Source: Rhizobium sp. Leaf453 (GTDB taxonomy: Bacteria > Pseudomonadota > Alphaproteobacteria > Rhizobiales > Rhizobiaceae). Taken from it: 64,000 nucleotides of DNA. The notes under the pieces were generated by a model. That model did not search any database. It had not been told where the DNA came from and was given only the letters and a program-made list of their open reading frames with translations. Positions 27,762 through 37,432 of the stretch are shown piece by piece. The stretch is taken from assembly GCF_001425605.1 (NCBI RefSeq), contig NZ_LMRG01000001.1:563597-627596 (forward strand), in the 5' to 3' direction. The first letter of the stretch is position 1. Each line of letters starts with the position of its first letter. A program made the position numbers and the translations under genes.

Positions 27762-28495
27762 GCCCGCTCATCAGGATCAGCAATCTGAAAAAGGCCTACG
27801 GTATCTTCACGGTATTGCATGGCATCGATCTCGACATTGCCGAAGGCGAGGTGGTCTGCGTCATCGGTCCTTCGGGATCAGGAAAGTCCACTTTGATCCG
27901 CTGCATCAACCGGTTGGAGGCCTTTTCCGACGACAGCAGTATCGTGGTCGACGGCGTTACGGTCGGCCCCGGCAAGGCGCTGGCGAAGGTGCGCGCCGAG
28001 GTCGGCATGGTGTTCCAGTCGTTCAACCTGTTTCCGCATCTGACGGTGCTGAAAAACGTCATGCTGGCACCGATGCGGGTACGCGGCACGAAGCCCGCGG
28101 AGGCCGAACGAAAGGCCCGCGAACTGCTGGCCCGCGTCGGCATCGAAACCCAGGCGGAAAAATATCCCGGCAAGCTTTCGGGCGGCCAGCAGCAACGCGT
28201 GGCGATTGCCCGCGCACTGGCGATGGAGCCCAAGGTGATGCTGTTCGACGAGCCCACCTCGTCACTCGATCCGGAAATGGTTGGCGAAGTGCTGGACGTG
28301 ATGAAGACGCTTGCCGGCACCGGCGTCACCATGGTCGTCGTCACCCATGAAATGGGTTTTGCCCGCCAGGTGGCCGATCGCGTCATCTTCATGGATGGCG
28401 GCCGCATCATCGAGCAGGGCACGCCGGCCGAAATCTTCGACAATCCCAAGGAAGAGAGGACACGCAGCTTTCTGCGCGCCGTTCTCGAACACTGA
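27758..28495 (+). CDS. Amino-acid-type ABC transporter ATPase (GlnQ family)
   Basis: 245 residues starting [15 protein letters not shown] at 27758, coupled to the permease by a 4-base overlap. Walker [11 protein letters not shown]-loop [15 protein letters not shown], signature [16 protein letters not shown], Walker [13 protein letters not shown] and H-loop [10 protein letters not shown] are all intact. The long in-frame extension upstream runs through the permease gene in another frame and is not coding. Confidence 0.94.
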   Translation: MSPLIRISNLKKAYGIFTVLHGIDLDIAEGEVVCVIGPSGSGKSTLIRCINRLEAFSDDSSIVVDGVTVGPGKALAKVRAEVGMVFQSFNLFPHLTVLKNVMLAPMRVRGTKPAEAERKARELLARVGIETQAEKYPGKLSGGQQQRVAIARALAMEPKVMLFDEPTSSLDPEMVGEVLDVMKTLAGTGVTMVVVTHEMGFARQVADRVIFMDGGRIIEQGTPAEIFDNPKEERTRSFLRAVLEH

Positions 28496-28524
28496 GAAAA
28501 ACAAAATCGGGTCTGGAGGACCAC

Positions 28525-29805
28525 ATGCCCCATCAAGACACATCCGTTCAGAACGGCCTGGATATAGACTTTGTCCGCAGCCAGTTTCCCGGTCTTTCCC
28601 ATGGCTGGACCTTCTTCGACAATGCCGGCGGATCGCAGATCCTGAAGCGCGCGGTCGAGCGAATCAACACGTTCCTCTATGACAGGAATGTCCAGATCGG
28701 CGGCAGTTACGAAGTATCCCAAGCTGCCGCGAAGGCACTCTACGAAGCACGCACTGCAGCGATGCACCTCGTCAATGCGTCACGGCCGGAGGAAATCGTC
28801 TTCGGCAATTCGACGACGGCGCTCTTGCAGAATCTCGCCCGCGCCATGACGAGCCAATTTAAGCCTGGTGACGAGATCATCGTCACCATCGCCGATCATG
28901 AATCCAACATTGGCCCCTGGGACAGGCTGCGCGACGCCGGCATGGTCATCAAGACCTGGCCGCTCAACAAGGACACCTACACGCTCGATCTCGCCGACCT
29001 CGAGCCGCTGATGTCGGAGCGCACGAAACTCGTCTGCATCACCCATGTGTCGAACATCCTGGGGTCCATCAACCCCGTGCGCGCGATCGCCGATTTCGTC
29101 CATGAAAGGGGGGCACGGATCTGCGTGGATGCTGTCGCCTATGCGCCCCATCGCGCGGTCGATGTGCAGGCTTTCGATGCCGATTATTACGTCTTCAGCC
29201 TCTACAAGACCTATGGCCCGCATTATGCGCTGATGTACGGCAAATACGATCATCTGCTGGAACTGGATACGCTCTACCACTATTTCTACGGCAAGGACAA
29301 AGTGCCCGGCAAGCTGGAGCCCGGCAATCCGAACTACGAGCTTGCCTATGCGACCTGCGGCATCGTCGATTACCTCGGAGAACTCGGCGAACAGGCAGGC
29401 ACAACGGGATCGATCCGCGAGAAGATCGTCGCGGCCTATGGCGCGATCGCCGTGCAGGAAAATGCCCTTGTCGAGCGCCTTCTGACCTATCTGCGCGGCC
29501 GCAACGACTGCCGTATCATCGGCCACAGCGCCAACCGCGACGGTACCCGCATCCCGACCATCAGCTTTGTCTTCGACGGCAGGGATTCGGCGGAGATCTG
29601 CAAGGCGATGGATGCCCACCGGATCGCCATCCGGTTCGGCGACTTCCACTCGCGGCGCCTCGCCGAATATCTGGATCTCACGGAAAACAACGGCATGGTC
29701 CGTGTTTCGATGGTCCATTACAACACGATCGAGGAGATCGACCGGATGACCAAGGCGCTGGACACGATTCTGGGATCGACCACCGGCTCCGCAACCGCTG
29801 CCTGA
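28525..29805 (+). CDS. Class V PLP enzyme, cysteine-desulfurase-like
   Basis: 426 residues of the aminotransferase class V fold, closest in layout to the SufS-like VC1184 subfamily (start DIDFVRSQFPGLSHGWTFFD, then NAGGSQ). Key positions: ADHESN (H125, stacks on PLP), VDAVAYAPHR (D202) and PLP lysine K228 in FSLYKTYGPHY. I do not see the mobile catalytic Cys loop of true SufS, so desulfurase activity is uncertain; lyase or epimerase activity is possible. 30 bases after the ATPase gene and 18 before the hydrolase gene, so part of one operon. Confidence 0.82.
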   Translation: MPHQDTSVQNGLDIDFVRSQFPGLSHGWTFFDNAGGSQILKRAVERINTFLYDRNVQIGGSYEVSQAAAKALYEARTAAMHLVNASRPEEIVFGNSTTALLQNLARAMTSQFKPGDEIIVTIADHESNIGPWDRLRDAGMVIKTWPLNKDTYTLDLADLEPLMSERTKLVCITHVSNILGSINPVRAIADFVHERGARICVDAVAYAPHRAVDVQAFDADYYVFSLYKTYGPHYALMYGKYDHLLELDTLYHYFYGKDKVPGKLEPGNPNYELAYATCGIVDYLGELGEQAGTTGSIREKIVAAYGAIAVQENALVERLLTYLRGRNDCRIIGHSANRDGTRIPTISFVFDGRDSAEICKAMDAHRIAIRFGDFHSRRLAEYLDLTENNGMVRVSMVHYNTIEEIDRMTKALDTILGSTTGSATAA

Positions 29806-29822
29806 CCAACCGGAGAGACCGC

Positions 29823-31223
29823 ATGCCATTTGATACGATCATCCGTAACGGCACCGTCGTCACAGCCAGCGATACCTTCCGCTGCGATGTCGGCATTCGC
29901 GACGGTCGCATCGCGGCCATGGCCGAAAGCCTCACCGATGCGCCGGAGATCATTGATGCCAGCGGTCTCTATGTCATGCCCGGCGGCATCGACAGCCATG
30001 TACATATTGCGCAACCCTCCGGCGACGGCATCGTCATGGCCGACGATTTCGCCAGCGGTACACTGTCCGCGGCTTTCGGCGGCAATACGACGATCATGCC
30101 GTTCTGCCTGCAGGAAAAGGGCATGACGCTGAGGGAAGCGCTCAAGGTCTATCACGCCAAGGCGGATGGCGAATGTTATGTCGATGTCAGCTTTCACATC
30201 ATCGTCTCCGACCCGACAAGCTACGTGCTGGGCCAGGAACTCCCTGCCCTGGTCGAAGACGGCTACACCTCGATCAAGGTCTTCATGACCTATGAGAACC
30301 TGCGCCTGCGCGACGACGAAATCCTGGCGACGCTGGACAGCGCAAGGACCTCCGGCGCGCTGGTCATGGTCCATTGCGAAAACGAGGACGCGATCCGCTT
30401 CCTGATCGGCCGCCATGAGGCCAATGGCGAACTTGCTCCGAAATATCACGCGACGAGCCGGCCGGTCGCCGCCGAACGGGAAGCAACCCACCGTGCGCTT
30501 TCGCTCGCCGAAATCGTCGACACGCCGATCGTCATCGTTCATGTCTCGAACCGCGAGGCGATGGAAGAGATCCAGCGGGCGCGCGGGCGCGGCAGCAAGG
30601 TGGCCGGCGAAACCTGCCCCCAATACCTGATGCTGACCGCCGACGATCTCGATGCCACCGAACTGGAAGGCGCGAAATTCGTCTGCTCGCCGCCGCCTCG
30701 CGACAGGGAAAGCCAGATTGCGTGCTGGGAGGGTCTGCAGAACGGCACGTTCGATTTGTTCTCCTCCGACCACTGCCCGTTCCGCTACGACGACGACACC
30801 GGAAAGCTCAACGAGAAGGGCAAGAGAAACTTCCGCTGGATCCCAAACGGCATTCCCGGTGTGGAGACACGGCTGCCGATCCTGTTTTCGGAAGGTGTGG
30901 CCAAGGGCCGGATCGATCTCAACCGGTTCGTTGCGCTTTCTTCCACCAACCACGCCAAGCTCTACGGCCTTTATCCGCGCAAGGGCACAATCGCCATCGG
31001 CTCGGACGCCGACATCGCGCTCTGGGACCCGAATAAATCCGTTGTGATCACCAACGACATCCTGCACCACGGTGCTGACTACACACCCTATGAGGGGTTG
31101 GAGGTGACCGGATGGCCGGTGCGGGTGATGGTGCGTGGCAAGACAGTGACCGATGGCGACGAACGCGTCGCCGCCAAGGGGGCCGGCAACTACCTTGAAC
31201 GAGGCAGGTCCTCACTCAAATAA
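29823..31223 (+). CDS. Dihydropyrimidinase/D-hydantoinase-like amidohydrolase
   Basis: 466 residues with a full dinuclear amidohydrolase site: HxH H59/H61 (GGIDSHVHIAQP), carboxylated Lys152 (SIKVFMTYENL), H184 (MVHCENED), H240 (IVHVSN) and D316 (FSSDHCPF). Enzymes of this family open cyclic amides such as dihydropyrimidines, hydantoins and related imides. The substrate here is unknown. No dihydropyrimidine dehydrogenase or beta-ureidopropionase gene is near, which argues against ordinary uracil breakdown. Confidence 0.88.
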   Translation: MPFDTIIRNGTVVTASDTFRCDVGIRDGRIAAMAESLTDAPEIIDASGLYVMPGGIDSHVHIAQPSGDGIVMADDFASGTLSAAFGGNTTIMPFCLQEKGMTLREALKVYHAKADGECYVDVSFHIIVSDPTSYVLGQELPALVEDGYTSIKVFMTYENLRLRDDEILATLDSARTSGALVMVHCENEDAIRFLIGRHEANGELAPKYHATSRPVAAEREATHRALSLAEIVDTPIVIVHVSNREAMEEIQRARGRGSKVAGETCPQYLMLTADDLDATELEGAKFVCSPPPRDRESQIACWEGLQNGTFDLFSSDHCPFRYDDDTGKLNEKGKRNFRWIPNGIPGVETRLPILFSEGVAKGRIDLNRFVALSSTNHAKLYGLYPRKGTIAIGSDADIALWDPNKSVVITNDILHHGADYTPYEGLEVTGWPVRVMVRGKTVTDGDERVAAKGAGNYLERGRSSLK

Positions 31224-31529
31224 CCCGGACGGAAATATTATCTGAGCGTTTATGGAAGCAGGCGGATCGATATCGGTCTGCTCCGTTTCCATGGATGATG
31301 GTCCCCGGCTGACCGCGGCAGCAATCTCTCGATCGGCCACAAAACGCAACCTCATGCTGCCGCCGATCATATTCTCGGCCACCTCAGCGAGAACCGGCTC
31401 TTTTATCCGCTTCCAGCACTGGAAATGCGGTTCGGTCAAACTACCTGTTCATGATCGGCATCCAGTTGAAATTCAATTTTCAATCCCGCGCGGCCGCATG
31501 CGGTCCCGGAAAAATCGTGAGGCTGCACC
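31224..31529. other. Intergenic region before the molybdenum hydroxylase genes
   Basis: About 300 bases. One 98-codon plus-strand frame (from 31252) overlaps the iorA start and has no domain or ribosome site, so I leave it out. No clear promoter or terminator recognised; the iorAB-cytochrome operon may start here. Confidence 0.4.
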
Positions 31530-31988
31530 GTGGTTACTTTCACACTGAATGGAAAAGAACGGAGTTTCGACGGAGATCCGGATACGCCACTACTCTGGGT
31601 GATCCGTGATTTCGAAAAACTGACCGGCACCAAATATGGTTGCGGCGTTGCCCAGTGTGGTGCCTGCACCGTTCATCTCGACGGCATGACGCGCCGCTCC
31701 TGCATCACGCCGATCTCGACGGTCGATGGTTCCGAGGTCATCACTATCGAGGGGATCGAGGGACCGGAAGCAAAGGCGGTGCAGGCCGCCTGGGTCGCGA
31801 TCGACGTTCCGCAATGCGGCTACTGTCAATCCGGGCAGATCATGTCTGCCGTCGCGCTTCTGCAAGTCACGCCGAAACCCAGCGATGCCGATATCGATGG
31901 CGCCATGGCCGGCAATCTCTGTCGATGCGCGACCTATCATCGAATCCGGCAGGCGATCCACAATGCCGCCGATGCGATGGAGGGTTGA
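31530..31988 (+). CDS. [2Fe-2S] subunit of a molybdenum hydroxylase (IorA-like)
   Basis: 152-residue electron-transfer subunit of the xanthine oxidase family. The N-terminal plant-type ferredoxin cluster is C38, C43, C46, C58 (CGVAQCGAC...C); the second helical cluster is C96, C99, C131, C133 (CGYC, CRC). Starts at GTG (31530) with GAGG eight bases before it. It lacks a signal peptide, so it is probably carried out with the Tat-signal-bearing large subunit. Four bases before iorB. Confidence 0.92.
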   Translation: MVTFTLNGKERSFDGDPDTPLLWVIRDFEKLTGTKYGCGVAQCGACTVHLDGMTRRSCITPISTVDGSEVITIEGIEGPEAKAVQAAWVAIDVPQCGYCQSGQIMSAVALLQVTPKPSDADIDGAMAGNLCRCATYHRIRQAIHNAADAMEG

Positions 31989-31991
31989 GCC

Positions 31992-34151
31992 ATGACCGTG
32001 CAACAGATTTCCACCACCCGCCGCGCCTTCCTCGCCGGCAGCGGCCTCGTCATCGGTCTCGCGCTTGTTCCGCGCAACATGGCCGCTTTCGCCTCCCCGA
32101 GCGGTATCAAGGCCGGAGGCGAAGATGCGTTGACCGCCCTTAACACCTTCGTCAAGATTGGCACCGACGACACCATCACGGTGCTTTCCAAGCATATCGA
32201 GATGGGTCAGGGGCCGTTTACGGGACTGGCGACCCTCGTCGCCGAGGAACTCGACGCCGACTGGTCGCAAATGCGCGCCGTGCATTCTCCCGCCGATGAC
32301 AAGGTCTACGCCAATCTTGCCTTCGGTCTGCAGGGAACCGGCGGCTCCACCTCGATCGCCAATTCCTACGAGCAATTGCGCAAGGCCGGCGCCACCGCAC
32401 GCGCCATGCTGGTCGCGGCGGCCGCCGAAGAATGGGGCGTGCCGGCTGGCGAGATCACCGTCGAGAAGGGACGCATCAAGCATGCGGGATCGGCCAAGGA
32501 AAGCGGCTTCGGCGCGCTGACCGTCAAGGCGGCGGCACAGACGCCGCCGGAAAATCCGGTGCTCAAGGACCCGTCGAAATTCGTCTTGATCGGCCAAGAA
32601 CTGCCGAAGCTCGATACGGTCGGCAAGACCAACGGCACGGCGATCTACACGCTCGACATTACTCCCGACAATGTGCTGGTCGCCGTCGTTGCGCATCCCG
32701 AGCATTTCGGCGCGACGGTCAAATCCTTCGATGACAGCGAAACGCTCAAGGTGATGGGCGTGGTCGATGTCAAACAGGTGCCGCAGGGCGTCGCGGTTTA
32801 TGCCGACAACACGTTCGCGGCCCTGCGCGGCCGGGCCAATCTGAAGGTCGAATGGGATTTGTCAAAAGCCGAGACTCGCTCGAGCGAGGAACTGGCGGCG
32901 GATTACGCCAAACAGTTTGCTGAAAAGGGTCTCGAAGCGACCAACAATGGCGATGTCGACACGGCCTTCAAGCGGGACGGCTTGCAGACCCTGGAAGCGG
33001 AACTCGTCTTTCCCTTCCTCGCCCATGCCCCGATGGAGCCGCTCGACGCTGTCTTCATCAAGGCCGCGGACGGATCGCTTGATGTCTACAATGGCGCGCA
33101 ATTCCCTGCCATGGACCAGATGACGGCAGCCAAGATCATCGGGATCGATCCCTCCAAGGTCCGCGTCAACACGCAGATGACCGGCGGCAGTTTCGGCCGC
33201 AAGGCACAGTTCGGCTCGCCCTACATGCAGGAAGCCGCCGGCGTCTTTGCCGCGACGGACGGCAGCCGGCCGCTCAAGCACATGTGGACCCGCGAGGACG
33301 ACATTCGCGGCGGCTTCTATAGGCCGATGTATGCCCATAAGATGCGCGGCGCGATCGATGCGGACGGCAAGATCACGGCCTGGGAACAGGTCATCGTCGG
33401 CCAGTCGATCATGGGCAAAGCCGATCTCGACGAGACCTCGGTCGAGGGCGCGTCGAACCTGCCCTATGCGATCCCCAATCTGCGCGTGACCGCCCATAAT
33501 ACCCAACTCGCCGTTCCGCCGCTCTGGTGGCGGTCGGTCGGCCATACACATACGGGCTTTGCCGTCGAGACCTTTGTCGACGAACTGATGCAGAAGGTCG
33601 GCAAGGATCCGGTCGAAGGTCGCCTTGCGCTTCTGACCAACGAGCCCCGGCATACCGGCACGTTGAAGAAGGTGGCGGAGATCGCCGATTGGGGCTCGAA
33701 GGTTCCCGATGGCCGGTCGCGCGGCGTCGCCGTCGTCAAGAGCTTCGGCACCTATGTCGCCCAGATCGTCGAACTCTCGCTCGGCGACGACGGAGCGCCG
33801 CGCGTCCACAAGGTCTGGTGCGCGGTGGATTGCGGCGTCGCTGTCAATCCGAATGTCATCAAGGCGCAGATGGAAGGCGGCATCGGCTACGGCCTCGGCG
33901 CCGTCCTCTTCGATGCGGTGACGCTGGGCAAGGGCGGCAAGATCATGCAGTCCAACTTCCATGATTATCGCTCGCTGCGCATCAACGAGATGCCGGCGGT
34001 CGAGGTCGCCATCGTTGCATCGACGGAAAAACCGAGCGGAGTGGGAGAACCCGGCGTTCCGCCTGTCGGGCCGGCCGTCGCCAATGCCTGGCGACGATTG
34101 ACGGGCAGTCCGGTCCGGACCTTGCCGATCGTCAATGTCGTGACATCGTGA
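31992..34151 (+). CDS. Molybdopterin subunit of a Tat-exported hydroxylase (IorB-like)
   Basis: 719-residue large subunit of the isoquinoline 1-oxidoreductase/aldehyde dehydrogenase type. A Tat signal (TTRRAFLAGSGLVIGLAL) sits at residues 8-25. Molybdenum cofactor motifs include GSFGRK and the C-terminal GVGEPGVPPVGPAVANA, whose Glu is the usual catalytic base. There is no FAD subunit gene; the diheme cytochrome gene that follows suggests electrons go to the respiratory chain. The substrate is probably an aldehyde or N-heterocycle, not determinable here. Confidence 0.92.
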   Translation: MTVQQISTTRRAFLAGSGLVIGLALVPRNMAAFASPSGIKAGGEDALTALNTFVKIGTDDTITVLSKHIEMGQGPFTGLATLVAEELDADWSQMRAVHSPADDKVYANLAFGLQGTGGSTSIANSYEQLRKAGATARAMLVAAAAEEWGVPAGEITVEKGRIKHAGSAKESGFGALTVKAAAQTPPENPVLKDPSKFVLIGQELPKLDTVGKTNGTAIYTLDITPDNVLVAVVAHPEHFGATVKSFDDSETLKVMGVVDVKQVPQGVAVYADNTFAALRGRANLKVEWDLSKAETRSSEELAADYAKQFAEKGLEATNNGDVDTAFKRDGLQTLEAELVFPFLAHAPMEPLDAVFIKAADGSLDVYNGAQFPAMDQMTAAKIIGIDPSKVRVNTQMTGGSFGRKAQFGSPYMQEAAGVFAATDGSRPLKHMWTREDDIRGGFYRPMYAHKMRGAIDADGKITAWEQVIVGQSIMGKADLDETSVEGASNLPYAIPNLRVTAHNTQLAVPPLWWRSVGHTHTGFAVETFVDELMQKVGKDPVEGRLALLTNEPRHTGTLKKVAEIADWGSKVPDGRSRGVAVVKSFGTYVAQIVELSLGDDGAPRVHKVWCAVDCGVAVNPNVIKAQMEGGIGYGLGAVLFDAVTLGKGGKIMQSNFHDYRSLRINEMPAVEVAIVASTEKPSGVGEPGVPPVGPAVANAWRRLTGSPVRTLPIVNVVTS

Positions 34152-34161
34152 GGGCTGCACC

Positions 34162-34803
34162 ATGAAGAACCGTATCATCGCCCTCGGCGCCACGCTTGGT
34201 GTCGCCGCCTCTCTCTTCGCCGCCACCTTATCGGTCGCGCAGGATACCGGGACGGAAACATCCGCACCGCTCAAACCGGCTGCGGAGTTCCAGTCGATCA
34301 CCGATGCCAAGCAGCGCTCCTGGGCGCTGTTCGAGGAGGCCGGAAAGGTCATTCAGCATCCACGCTGCGTCAACTGTCATCCGGCAACCGACCGGCCGCT
34401 GCAGACCATGGCCATGCACAAGCACCAGCCGCCGGTGACGCGCGGCGATGGCGGCATGGGCATGCCGGGCATGACCTGCAATACCTGTCACGGGCAGGCC
34501 AATGTCGAGGTCATCGGTCAGGCTGAAACGCTGAAGAGCATTCCCGGCCATCCCTCCTGGCATCTGGCGCCGATCGAGATGGCATGGGAAGGCAAGTCGC
34601 TCGGAGACATCTGTCGACAGATCAAGGACCCCGAACGCAACGGCGGCAAGACGCTGGCCGAGATCACCGAGCATATGGCGCATGACAGCCTCGTCGGCTG
34701 GGGCTGGCAGCCGGGCGCCGGGCGCGAACCGGTTCCCGGCTCGCAGGCGGTGTTCGGCGAACTGATTGCGGCCTGGGTCGAAAGCGGCGCAGCCTGCGAA
34801 TGA
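34162..34803 (+). CDS. Periplasmic diheme c-type cytochrome
   Basis: 213 residues: signal peptide (cleavage near LSVAQ-DTG) and two CxxCH heme sites, CVNCH (69-73) and CNTCH (106-110), 37 residues apart, with Met/His-rich stretches between (QTMAMHKHQPP, GGMGMPGM) that could give axial ligands. Its ribosome context (GAGGGCTGCACC) resembles that of iorA. Next to iorAB, it is the likely electron acceptor of the hydroxylase. Confidence 0.88.
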   Translation: MKNRIIALGATLGVAASLFAATLSVAQDTGTETSAPLKPAAEFQSITDAKQRSWALFEEAGKVIQHPRCVNCHPATDRPLQTMAMHKHQPPVTRGDGGMGMPGMTCNTCHGQANVEVIGQAETLKSIPGHPSWHLAPIEMAWEGKSLGDICRQIKDPERNGGKTLAEITEHMAHDSLVGWGWQPGAGREPVPGSQAVFGELIAAWVESGAACE

Positions 34804-34830
34804 CCCTACATCTTCGCTGACCACCACAAG

Positions 34831-34858
34831 GAAGGGCGCGGCATCGACCGCGCCCTTC
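34831..34858. terminator. Hairpin between convergent genes
   Basis: Perfect 11-base stem GAAGGGCGCGG/CCGCGCCCTTC with a 6-base loop, between the cytochrome stop (34803) and the SDR stop (34877). T-runs on either side are poor, but stem strength and convergent position suit a shared terminator. Confidence 0.65.
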
Positions 34859-34876
34859 GTCATTACGAATAAGCTG

Positions 34877-35659
34877 TCAGCGCAGCAGGCCCTGCCCTCC
34901 ATCCACCCAGATCGGCGTTCCCGTGACATGGCGGGAAAGGTTGGAGGCGAGGAACACCACGACGTCTGCCACGTCGGCGCTCTTGCCCGGCTCGCCACCG
35001 GTAATCGGCACCTGACCCTCCGGCCACTCGACGGGAATGGCGGTTTCCTCCTCACCGCGCAGCTTGGTATTGGCGTCGATATTGGTTTCAATCTCGCCGG
35101 GGCAGACCGCATTGACGCGGATATTGTGTCGCGCCAGTTCGAGCGCCAGTTGCTGGGCCATCGCCACCTGCGCCGCTTTGGTAGCCGAATAGGCGGTCGC
35201 GCCGGGTGTCGTGAATGTGCGAGTGCCGTTGATCGACGAGACGACGATGATCGAACCCCCACCGCCGACCTTGAGATGAGGAACCGTCAGGTGGACGGTC
35301 AGATAGGTGCCGCGCAGGTTGATCGCGATCGTCTCGTCCCACTCGGCCGGCTTCAGGTCATCGATCGGCGCCCAGACACCGTTGATGCCGGCATTGGCGA
35401 CGACAATATCAAGCCGCCCATGCGCGCCGATGAGGCGATCGACCGCCTGGCGCATCTCGTCCGCCTGCGAAATATCAGCGACGAGCGTCATCGCCTTGCC
35501 GCCGGCAGCCGTGATTTGATCTGCTGTTTCCCTAAGTTCATCCTCGGTTCGCCCAAGCAGACCGACAACAGCGCCCTTTTGCGCCAGCGCCAGTGCCGAG
35601 GCCTTGCCGATGCCGGAACCGGCGCCAGTGACCAGCGCCACTTTTCCTGAAAATTCCAT
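34877..35659 (-). CDS. Short-chain dehydrogenase/reductase
   Basis: 260 residues with cofactor motif TGAGSGIGKASA, VANAGI, catalytic Ser in VVSSINGT and the YSATKAA site; the end (GTPIWVDGGQGLLR) is typical of classical SDRs. Last gene of the minus-strand branched-chain cluster, 80 bases after the enoyl-CoA hydratase. It may reduce or oxidise a hydroxyacyl intermediate, but the substrate is not evident and it may be its own unit. Confidence 0.85.
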   Translation of the reverse strand: MEFSGKVALVTGAGSGIGKASALALAQKGAVVGLLGRTEDELRETADQITAAGGKAMTLVADISQADEMRQAVDRLIGAHGRLDIVVANAGINGVWAPIDDLKPAEWDETIAINLRGTYLTVHLTVPHLKVGGGGSIIVVSSINGTRTFTTPGATAYSATKAAQVAMAQQLALELARHNIRVNAVCPGEIETNIDANTKLRGEEETAIPVEWPEGQVPITGGEPGKSADVADVVVFLASNLSRHVTGTPIWVDGGQGLLR

Positions 35660-35739
35660 GATATCCCGCTCTCCCTGTGAGGAAGCGGAATTCTTCAGGC
35701 GACGAAAAGTTCAGTCTTGATCAAGCGAAATGGGAGCGG

Positions 35740-36510
35740 TCACTTGCCCTTGAACTGCGGCGGCCGCTTTTCGACGAAGGCAGCCATGCCTTCCTTCTGG
35801 TCCTCGGTCGCAAACAGGCCGTGGAAAATTCGGCGCTCGAACAGGATGCCTTCACGCAGACCGCTTTCCAGTGCCCGATCGACGGCCTCGCGCGCTGCCA
35901 TGGTCGCGAGCTTGCCATAGCCGGCGATCGTGCGGGCAGCAGCCAGCGTTTCGTCCATCAGCTTGTCAGCGGCCAAGATACGGGAGACGAGGCCGCAGCG
36001 CTCCGCTTCCGTCGCATCCATCATCCGGCCGGTCAGGATCATATCCATTGCCTTGGACTTGCCGACCAGTTTGGTCAGCCGCTGTGATCCGCCCATACCC
36101 GGGATGACGCCGAGCTTAATCTCCGGCTGGCCGAACATCGCGGTTTCCGACGCGAAGATAATGTCGCACATCATCGCCAGCTCGCAGCCGCCGCCCAACG
36201 CATAGCCGGAGACGGCAGCGATCTTCGGCGTCCGGAACAATGCGAACTTGTCCCATGCGGCAAAGAAATCGTCGCCGAACATATCCGGAAACGACTTGTC
36301 GGCCATTTCCTTGATATCGGCACCGGCGGCGAAGGCCTTTTCCGATCCGGTCAGCACGAAGCAGCCGACGCCGGGATCACGATCGAGCGGCGCAAGTTCG
36401 GTGGCGAGCGCATTCATGATTTCGGAATTCAGCGCGTTGCGGGCGGCCGGCCGGTTCAGCGTGACGATGACGACCCGGTCCTGCTGTTCGACGATGATCG
36501 GTTTTTCCAT
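35740..36510 (-). CDS. Enoyl-CoA hydratase
   Basis: 256 residues, crotonase fold: oxyanion-hole segments [11 protein letters not shown] and [15 protein letters not shown], with catalytic Glu positions in [18 protein letters not shown]. It hydrates enoyl-CoAs such as methacrylyl- or tiglyl-CoA in valine and isoleucine breakdown. The start at 36510 ([10 protein letters not shown]) is chosen because AAGGA sits seven bases before it; the ATG six codons upstream has no ribosome site. Confidence 0.92.
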   Translation of the reverse strand: MEKPIIVEQQDRVVIVTLNRPAARNALNSEIMNALATELAPLDRDPGVGCFVLTGSEKAFAAGADIKEMADKSFPDMFGDDFFAAWDKFALFRTPKIAAVSGYALGGGCELAMMCDIIFASETAMFGQPEIKLGVIPGMGGSQRLTKLVGKSKAMDMILTGRMMDATEAERCGLVSRILAADKLMDETLAAARTIAGYGKLATMAAREAVDRALESGLREGILFERRIFHGLFATEDQKEGMAAFVEKRPPQFKGK

Positions 36511-36541
36511 GAACTGGTCCTTGGCCATGAGGAGCGGACGA

Positions 36542-37432
36542 TCAGAGATCGGCGGATTTTTCCCTAAGGAGATTGATGATACCGGAAAAATCCGTGTCGG
36601 CATGCCCGATATCGTTGAACATCTGATAGAGTTCGGCGGCCTTGGCGCCAAGCGGTGTTGTTGCTCCACTGGCTGCGGCCGCCTCCTGCGACAGCTTCAG
36701 ATCCTTCAGCATCAAGGCACCGGCAAAGCCTGGCTTGTAATCGTTGTTGGCCGGCGATGCCGGGACTGGTCCCGGTACGGGGCAGTAGGTCGTCAGCGAC
36801 CAGCACTGGCCGGACGAAACCGAGGCGACATCGAACAGAGCCTGATGGGAAAGTCCGAGCTTTTCGCCGAGCACGAAAGCCTCGCCGACGGCGATCATGC
36901 TGATGCCAAGGATCATGTTGTTGCAGATCTTGGCAGCCTGTCCGGCTGATGCGCCACCGCAATGGATGATCTTCTTGCCCATGGCCTGGAAGATCGGTGC
37001 GGCATCGGCAAAGGCCTGCTGCTCGCCGCCGATCATGAAGGTCAGCGTACCGGCCGCCGCACCACCCGTGCCGCCCGAAACCGGCGCATCGAGCGAGGGG
37101 CAGCCCTTCCCGGCGGCCAGTTCATGCGCCTTGCGGGCGCTGTCGATGTCGATGGTCGAGCAATCGATCAGCAATGTACTGGACGGCACCGCCGCCACCA
37201 ATTCCTGCCAGACCGATAGGACATGCTTGCCGGCGGGCAGCATGGTAATGACGGTATCGACATCCTCGACGGCTTCGGCAAGCGATGTACAGGCCGTGAC
37301 CCCGTTTTTGCTAGCCTGATCCAGTAGCGGTTGGGCGAGATCGAACCCCTTCACCGCATGCCCTGCTTTGACTAGATTGGCCGCCATTGGGCCACCCATA
37401 TGGCCGAGACCGATGAAACCGATTGAGGTCAT
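36542..37432 (-). CDS. mmsB: 3-hydroxyisobutyrate dehydrogenase
   Basis: 296 residues: N-terminal NAD-binding [20 protein letters not shown], substrate segment [19 protein letters not shown], and catalytic Lys in [13 protein letters not shown]. Oxidises 3-hydroxyisobutyrate to methylmalonate semialdehyde in valine degradation. Its ATG overlaps the stop of the hydrolase gene by four bases, matching consecutive steps. The next enzyme, MmsA, is not encoded in the window. Confidence 0.95.
   Translation of the reverse strand: MTSIGFIGLGHMGGPMAANLVKAGHAVKGFDLAQPLLDQASKNGVTACTSLAEAVEDVDTVITMLPAGKHVLSVWQELVAAVPSSTLLIDCSTIDIDSARKAHELAAGKGCPSLDAPVSGGTGGAAAGTLTFMIGGEQQAFADAAPIFQAMGKKIIHCGGASAGQAAKICNNMILGISMIAVGEAFVLGEKLGLSHQALFDVASVSSGQCWSLTTYCPVPGPVPASPANNDYKPGFAGALMLKDLKLSQEAAAASGATTPLGAKAAELYQMFNDIGHADTDFSGIINLLREKSADL

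Noticed and set aside
31252..31548. 98-codon plus frame before iorA
   Set aside because: Overlaps the iorA start in another frame and has no ribosome site or family features.
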